From assembly GCA_014773175.1 (NCBI GenBank), contig VXCM01001497.1, positions 31,401 through 95,400 of the forward strand: DNA of 64,000 bases, given 5' to 3'. Below the pieces are notes generated by a model, which saw only the letters and a list, made by a program, of their open reading frames with translations, made no database searches and had not been told where the DNA came from. Source of the DNA: Lucifuga dentata (Eukaryota > Chordata > Actinopteri > Ophidiiformes > Bythitidae). Below, in pieces: positions 58,406 through 64,000 of the stretch; the stretch's first letter is position 1; every line of letters begins with the position of its first letter. The position numbers were made by a program, and so were the translations under genes.

Positions 58406-58761
58406 GTGTTGGAGACGGGGATGACACAGCCATTGGCTGGAAGAAAATTAACAAAGATGCCCAAAGGCCTCATGATAAGACTCTGATATCAGCATGTATG
58501 GCTGGATTGAATCATCAGTAATTTCTCATAATGGATGTCTACAGTGGCACGACTAAGTGAATACAAATGTTCTGAAATCAAATAAGGAACAAAGACTGTA
58601 CACTGCCAGATCATCCTTCGAAGATGAACTTTTTTGGGGGGAGGGGGGANAGGGGGGTTAAAGGAGCACAGGATAAATGTATACTGTCAATTGCATCTAG
58701 AGTCACATCTAGAATCCCACATAGGGTTGTTTCAGCTCCCCTATATGATTTCAATGGCAAA

Positions 58762-58768
58762 GCACTTT
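58762..58768 (+). promoter_or_regulatory. miR-17/20/93/106 seed match in ccnd2 3'UTR
   Basis: GCACTTT, complementary to bases 2-8 of the miR-17 family. The base after it is G, so this is a 7mer-m8 site. Confidence 0.35.
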
Positions 58769-59135
58769 GAAAACATGCTCCCCAGGAGACAGATAAAATG
58801 AAACGCTTTGGGTGGGGATTGGAGGTGAATGGATGTTTTCTATTTCCTTTTTAGCCTTTTCTTTGGTTTACTTTATAGGGCTGGTTTCCCAGTCGTCAGA
58901 CACTTGGGCACGCAAGAGTCAAATTAAGAGGCTTACCACAACTTATGAGAGGACATTCCTATCAAAAAACATTCCTATTCAAAATAAAGTGCAAGTTAAT
59001 GGGGAGTCTGACCGTTTTCATGTCATTTGAACAAATACAACATGCATGTGGATTGGGAAATGCCTAAACACAGAGTTCACCGATTCATGGATATTTTTTT
59101 TTCTTTTACATTGTTCAGAAATTAAATATTTGTTT

Positions 59136-59143
59136 TACTTGAA
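59136..59143 (+). promoter_or_regulatory. miR-26 seed match in ccnd2 3'UTR
   Basis: TACTTGAA, a full 8mer match to miR-26 in a T-rich context. miR-26 repression of CCND2 is known in mammals. Confidence 0.45.
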
Positions 59144-59339
59144 TTTTTCTTTCCATTTATCTGCGTCACAGCAGCAAATATTCACACAGGCAATGAGCTA
59201 CAAGAAAAGGTGGTCATAACATCTGATATTTGCACAAGTTCTTCAGCGGGCAATGAGGTTTCATTTTTGAGACAGAACAGAGCCTTTGGTCAAACCCACC
59301 TTAACTGATGTGTGTCGCAGTGATTGGTCAGTTCTTTTA

Positions 59340-59346
59340 TGGTGCT
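59340..59346 (+). promoter_or_regulatory. miR-29 seed match in ccnd2 3'UTR
   Basis: TGGTGCT, a 7mer-m8 match to miR-29, a known regulator of mammalian CCND2. Confidence 0.35.
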
Positions 59347-60089
59347 GCCTTGTATTTGCAAACTGTTCTACATTATGTAGTTCAGGCCTATTGTCTGCCG
59401 GCCAACAACTCTGTCCCCTGTGAGCTTTGCTGCTTCTGTCAAATCGTTGGCGAGGGGTTTGTGAGCCGGGCAGACATCAGCACAAAACAAGAGACAGGTG
59501 ACTTTTTGTTTCTCTAATGGGACACATGGCTTTACCACAGCAAGGTGTCTTTGACTTATGCTTGAGTTTTCATGACGGTATGTGACTTTGCTGAGTGTAT
59601 GTATTCCAGACTGAAGAAAATTGTGGGGATTTAATGTTTTAGTGATGTTTTTCAGGAAAGCAACTTGTAGGAGCTTAACTGAAAACTGGGCAATTTAATG
59701 ACTCACACCAAAACATCCCCATTTGACCATTATGACCCCTTTATTTTGCCTCTGTTTGCCTTATGTAAGCTCTTTCCCAAATGTAATGGTTGTGATTTTC
59801 TTTCCTGCAATTTATTGTTGCCTGTGTTATATATTGAGACCACCTTTCAATTTGTGTTTGATATGTATTGTATGGGGTGACCAGACCCACAAAGGGTTTT
59901 CTAAGATTTAGAGATACTGTATTCCAAAGTGAAGAGAGGATAGAGGAGGTGTGAAGACATCAAGAAAAAAGTGTCAATATTTTTATTGAGTTATTGTTGT
60001 CTTTTTGCGCTGCTAAAAGCTATGAATTTGTTTCATTTCTTATATACAAAAAAAATAACATTACCTAGTTGTGATGTGTCACTTGAGTG

Positions 60090-60097
60090 TGCTGCTA
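60090..60097 (+). promoter_or_regulatory. miR-15/16 8mer in ccnd2 3'UTR
   Basis: TGCTGCTA, a full 8mer for miR-15/16/195/497, in an AT-rich context about 850 nt before the distal poly(A) signal. Confidence 0.45.
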
Positions 60098-60258
60098 TTT
60101 TATAAACATTTGTATTATAATATAATTATTTTACAGCTTAAGAGATACATTCAGAAAACCGAAGTAGATGGTGATAGAAGAACATAAAATGAGTATTCGA
60201 CTGGAAATGTTCTTTGTACAGTTTGACAGTTTGCTTAGATAGCATGTCTCCTCCGCCC

Positions 60259-60286
60259 CCCCCCTTTTTTTTTTTTTTTTTTTTTN

Positions 60287-60330
<44 letters not shown>
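60259..60330. repeat. T-run / N / A-run junction in ccnd2 3'UTR
   Basis: A C-run then about 20 T, a single N (60286), then about 44 A. A T tract abutting an A tract through a gap looks like a failed join. The true length and orientation here are unknown. Confidence 0.7.
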
Positions 60331-60334
<4 letters not shown>

Positions 60335-60899
60335 CAAATACATCACCTATACCTCTGCAGTTAGGGAGCCTGGAATGAAGAAGAATACAGTGGGAAAAAA
60401 ACAGCTAACAAAAATTGCATTTTTGTATACGAATCCCATTGTTCTTGCGGGGAAACAGCTTGCTCAGTGAGATGAGAAACAGGAAATATGCAAGGCTTCC
60501 ACTTGGACTTAAAACCTATACTGGAGGGGGGGCATGATGACATTGCAATTTTCTTTAAGGTTTTTATACCACAATAGTTCAAACATGTTCATTTCTGTTC
60601 ATGCCGGTGCTACATTTGACTTGTTTTGTATGAGGGAGGGGAAAAAAATGGCATTCCTGTGATGGCCAAAGTGTAGATCTTGCTTTATACACCACAATCA
60701 CTTTGAATGTCACTGAATATGGATTGTGTATGTGAGAAAGATACGTTTTGGTCTGAAATATTGTATGTGCACCATTGTAACTGCCACATAATGATTGCTT
60801 GAGTAACACCTGTCATAAGCAAACCATAAATATTCTGTTATCTGAAAGTTTCAATGGTGCAGATTTCCTTTTTGACCCNCCACTATAAATCATATCATG

Positions 60900-60906
60900 T
60901 ACCTCA
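60900..60906 (+). promoter_or_regulatory. let-7 7mer-A1 match near the ccnd2 3' end
   Basis: TACCTCA, a 7mer-A1 match to let-7, 25 nt before the distal AATAAA. Sites close to the poly(A) end tend to be effective. Confidence 0.3.
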
Positions 60907-60930
60907 ATGTCTGTTGCACAACCTCTGTTC

Positions 60931-60936
60931 AATAAA
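60931..60936 (+). terminator. ccnd2: distal polyadenylation signal of ccnd2
   Basis: Canonical AATAAA followed by a short sequence where cleavage would be expected near 60950-60960, with T/GT-containing sequence beyond. It is the best candidate for the 3' end of the long ccnd2 mRNA. Confidence 0.7.
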
Positions 60937-60955
60937 CTTCTGCTTTAAAGAGTGT

Positions 60956-62829
60956 GACACCATATCAGTTCAGTGGTATTTCCCATGCCTGTCTTCCTTT
61001 TCATCTGTGTGAAGGGCTGTTTAATAATCAACTGAGTAGTTTTTCTGTGTTTGTATGCACATGCACACATTTGAATGCATGTGTGAGTGCACCTAGCCAT
61101 CAAGTTCAGCTATTGCACAGAGTAGTGGTGACAAACATGGCCAGAATATAAGAAAGACCAGCTATAAACATTCCCTGCAAATGTGTACAGAAATAGATGA
61201 ATAAAATGTCTTGGTTCTCAGTGCAGCTTAATAAGTCTGCCACCATATCGAAGGAAATACAGTTGTAAAAAAAAAAAACAAAAAAAAAAACCTTTCAACA
61301 ATGCTGCTGCAATGCTCCTCTTTCTGCTGAGAAACATGAATGTGATGGAAAGATTGATAGATATGGAACCACACATAGCTTACTGGTCTCCTGTTGCAAT
61401 CTTCTACAAGTCTCTGGGGTCACTATAGCTGTTTGCTTTACTTTGCTGCTATGGCAACATATTAATTGTGTTTTGCAGCTAATAGGCCAGAGGAGCAGTG
61501 GGTTGGAAAGAACCTCTCTCTTCTGTAAACCAAAGCACTGTGAAGGGAACTGTAGTATGCCCTCTAGTGTTTGCTTTTAGAAAGAAGAATGATCTCAACT
61601 CTGGAAAATCTATTGATCACAACTTTTACACTTTATTAATCAATCATCAATGACAATAGATGGAAATAAATGGCTGAAATCTAAAAGGGCAGATTGTGAA
61701 CTTCTAATCACATATAACCAGCAAGTTGACAAGTTTAGGAGGTTATTAATAATATGGAATTTTGTTTATTGGTAATTCTGCTCAGTGTATAATGTTTTGT
61801 ATAACACATAAAAAATCTTTAGAATATTTTTGGATACATTTTGACAGAAATGTGGAACTGCCAAATGCACAGGCTGGCACTGGGAACTTTGGATTTTTGC
61901 ATGAAAATGTAATTTGTGCCGGGGAAAATGTTTTGCTGTGTATTAGTGTAGTTCATCATGTCAGATTTTATCAAGTCACTTTGTTTTTGAATCCAGAAAG
62001 TCTGATTTTCTTCAGAGAAGTGAAAAAAATATCATTCAGTGCAGTGAGACTATTTAACCTGTTTTCCATGTAAATCTAATTATTTCAGTTATTTTTCCCC
62101 CCCATATTTTACATATATATAAATGCTTGTCAAAATCTGGAAACAAGACAGAATATGGCAGATTGCTGTACTAGAAGAAAATAAAACTTGTGAGAATATT
62201 CTTAATTTTCTACTAATTTCAATAACATTTTTGATTATAGTAAACTGACTTGAAAGTCAATCAAAAGTGAAATGACAATTCTGAGAATTCTATATTAGTT
62301 TCATATAGTTTAGAGTTTCTTGAGGGTTTTTTTTTTTTTTTTTTANGGTTTTTTTTTTTTTTTTTGCAGTGCAGCTGTTAAGGTGGCAAACAAAAGCAAA
62401 ATTCAATGAAAAGTAAATGGTACAATTGATTCAGGTCCTACAGTTCTCCTGTACGAAACAAAGGAAAAGTTCCTCCTGTACCTAAAGGGCTTGGGTGTTT
62501 GCAGTTCATCCTGTGACCTCTTCAGCAGTGATGGTCAATGTGCCTGGTATTCTGGACTGTGGGAGATCGCTGGTGGGAGCCATTGCTCTAATGAAGTTTC
62601 TCTTCAGTTTTCTTTCCCTTCTCTGACTGACAAATAAATGCCATTAGCAACTCATTCCTTCAAATAAACTGTTTATGTTTAAATAACAGTAATAACATTT
62701 TCTACTGCACAACAAAGTCAACAAAGTACTTCATTAAAAAAGAAAAAAAAACAGACTACAACTCAAATATAAATACATTCAAATATACAGAATTTAAAGT
62801 TTAGAACTTATTTGTAACATTTGTAAGGG
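60956..62829. other. ccnd2-tigar intergenic region
   Basis: About 1.9 kb with no gene recognised. It holds A-rich runs near 61266-61291 and a T-run/single-N gap at 62326-62365. The open frame at 61762-62073 lacks any recognisable domain. Confidence 0.6.
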
Positions 62830-62946
62830 AGAACGTCATGACGTCACCAAGACGCATGAGGCGCACTTCCTGTTCCTAGTTGGCACGAATACAACCTTCA
62901 AACAGTTCATCCATCATAACTTTTTGATTATTTTCATTTTCAAAAC
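62830..62946 (+). promoter_or_regulatory. tigar proximal promoter/5'UTR with CRE and ETS-like sites
   Basis: Contains a perfect full CRE palindrome TGACGTCA at 62839-62846, overlapped by a second palindrome ACGTCATGACGT at 62833-62844. An ETS-type core CACTTCCTG follows at 62864-62872. Both lie about 75-110 bp before the tigar ATG, typical spacing for a TATA-less promoter. Factor binding is inference. Confidence 0.5.
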
Positions 62947-62984
62947 ATGACAGCGTTAACAATCGGTTTAACCATTGTTCGACA
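62947..62984 (+). CDS. tigar: tigar first coding exon (partial gene)
   Basis: Encodes M-T-A-L-T-I-G-L-T-I-V-R and the first two bases (CA) of a His codon, then a consensus donor GTAAGT. TIGAR is a phosphoglycerate-mutase-superfamily phosphatase that lowers fructose-2,6-bisphosphate. Its N-terminus carries LT(V/I)VRHG, whose His is the catalytic phospho-acceptor. Here the His would be completed by exon 2, outside the window. Support comes from the match to the human N-terminal pattern, a short first exon breaking at the RH codon, the strong donor, and its position directly downstream of ccnd2 on the same strand, as in human. The exon is too short for ORF finders. The teleost a/b paralog is undetermined. 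Confidence 0.82.
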
Positions 62985-64000
62985 GTAAGTACAGTTTATC
63001 TTAATATTAAGTGTGGATGATTAAATGTCTCGGAGTTCTGTTGCCGCTCTCAAGTAATGATAACTTGGTTTTGAAGAAGCAATATTAGACATAATGTTAA
63101 TATAATGTTACATAGAAATAGTAGCGATTATGTTAAGCTATCTTTGAGTAAGAAGCTGAAAATCGAATACATATTTTCGTATGTTGCTTAAAAACTAGGG
63201 TAACGTCTGTCTGCGGAGCTGGTGTCTCGTTCCCGAGTAACAGGTGTTCCCGCGGATCCATGAGTGTCCATTAACTTCAGTCTGAACGTGTCTGTGTCGC
63301 TTGTAGTGACTCAGATGTTGGTCACTTAGTGCTCCAATGAATATCTATTGATAAAAATAAATAAATTTTAAAAATTAAACTTTTTTTAATTAAAAAATAA
63401 GATGCAAACCACCTAAATATTATTTGAACTTTTGAACTTTACGACACTGTCACCAACAAAAAAAATATTAATTTGACTGCGAACTCTTCTTCTGTGGTGG
63501 TATGTGGTCAAATATTTTTTCACATTTCAAATGTTGGTGACAGTTACTCTGAAGAGATTCTGACTGTTTTCAACAAGTTTTAGTAAGCATTTAGCTTTTA
63601 TGAGACATAACTTCAAACAAGTTTGCCAGGGAGGATTAATGCACTTTTTTTCACGCATAATGCAAAATACAGGAGCAAACAACCACAAAAGCTGTAAAGA
63701 AGATCACTTTCTTCATAGCCTCATCAGATGCAGAGCAGAGGAGCATATTCAGCATTTTTATTAAAAAGCATTAGGGTTCATGTCAGAAAATTTTAGGCAC
63801 CCCAGGAAATGAATAAGGGAGAGCAGTGAGTACAGACATACAGAGTCCTCTAGAGGAATCAGGTTTAAGCTTCTCTCCTGCTGAAAGCCTCTTGAGCAAA
63901 ACTCTTAGCAACTTTAAGGGCTCTGCTCTGTGACTTTGACCTCCCTGTGGAAATGACCAAAAAATAAGACGTCACTGGCCATCATTTGGAAAACCGTCTC
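62985..64000 (+). other. tigar: tigar intron 1 (5' part)
   Basis: Sequence after the tigar exon 1 donor. I searched for an exon encoding the expected H-G-E-T continuation and found none, so exon 2 lies beyond the window. There are no recognisable repeats apart from AT-rich stretches near 63345-63460. Confidence 0.6.

Larger units (their letters stand above)
56884..60955 (+). other. ccnd2: ccnd2 3'UTR (about 4.1 kb)
   Basis: Non-coding sequence from the stop codon to about 20 nt past the distal AATAAA at 60931-60936. A long, microRNA-rich 3'UTR is typical of vertebrate CCND2. It holds (GT)n at 57659-57700, AT-rich stretches, several good microRNA seed matches in its distal part, and three single-N gaps (58650, 60286, 60879). 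The exact end is inferred from the signal, not observed. Confidence 0.8.

Overview
The window is vertebrate nuclear DNA, almost certainly from a teleost fish. It is intron-rich and AT-leaning, full of (CA)n, (GA)n and (TC)n microsatellites, and carries fish-type transposons: a Tol2-like hAT element, 5'-truncated LINE tails and a small transposon family flanked by TTAA. It holds one complete protein-coding gene and the first coding exon of a second. No bacterial, viral, CRISPR, rRNA or canonical tRNA gene was seen.

Layout. Positions 1-37,300 are intergenic. The first 17 kb are rich in nested transposon remnants: copies of a TTAA-flanked element near 0.95, 6.5, 14.2 and 16.7 kb, a hAT element with a perfect 8-bp target-site duplication at 6.43-7.61 kb, and a minus-strand LINE tail at 14.7-15.1 kb inserted inside one TTAA-element copy. 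From about 17 to 37 kb there is mostly unique or AT-rich sequence with microsatellites and a few stretches that could be regulatory. The cyclin D2 gene (ccnd2) lies on the + strand. Its five coding exons (37522-37716, 39137-39352, 42278-42437, 49574-49722, 56710-56883) splice in frame to a 297-residue protein. They are followed by a 3'UTR of about 4 kb ending after AATAAA at 60931-60936. About 2 kb downstream, a 38-nt coding exon at 62947-62984 with a consensus donor reads as the N-terminus of TIGAR (the fructose-2,6-bisphosphatase-like regulator). The CCND2-TIGAR order and orientation match the known tetrapod arrangement, so the two calls support each other. The rest of tigar lies beyond the window.

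Function. Cyclin D2 is the regulatory subunit of CDK4/6 and drives G1/S entry. TIGAR lowers fructose-2,6-bisphosphate and diverts glucose to the pentose phosphate pathway. They are neighbours by ancestral synteny; nothing here shows co-regulation.

Assembly quality. There are twenty single-N gaps. Six are flanked by exact 63-66-bp direct duplications, and most of the others sit inside homopolymers or dinucleotide runs. This pattern looks like unmerged contig overlaps rather than biology. None falls in a coding exon. I did not find a new biological system. The most notable items are the unlisted tigar exon, a perfect 28-bp hairpin in ccnd2 intron 4, the nested transposons, and an out-of-frame upstream ORF overlapping the ccnd2 start.
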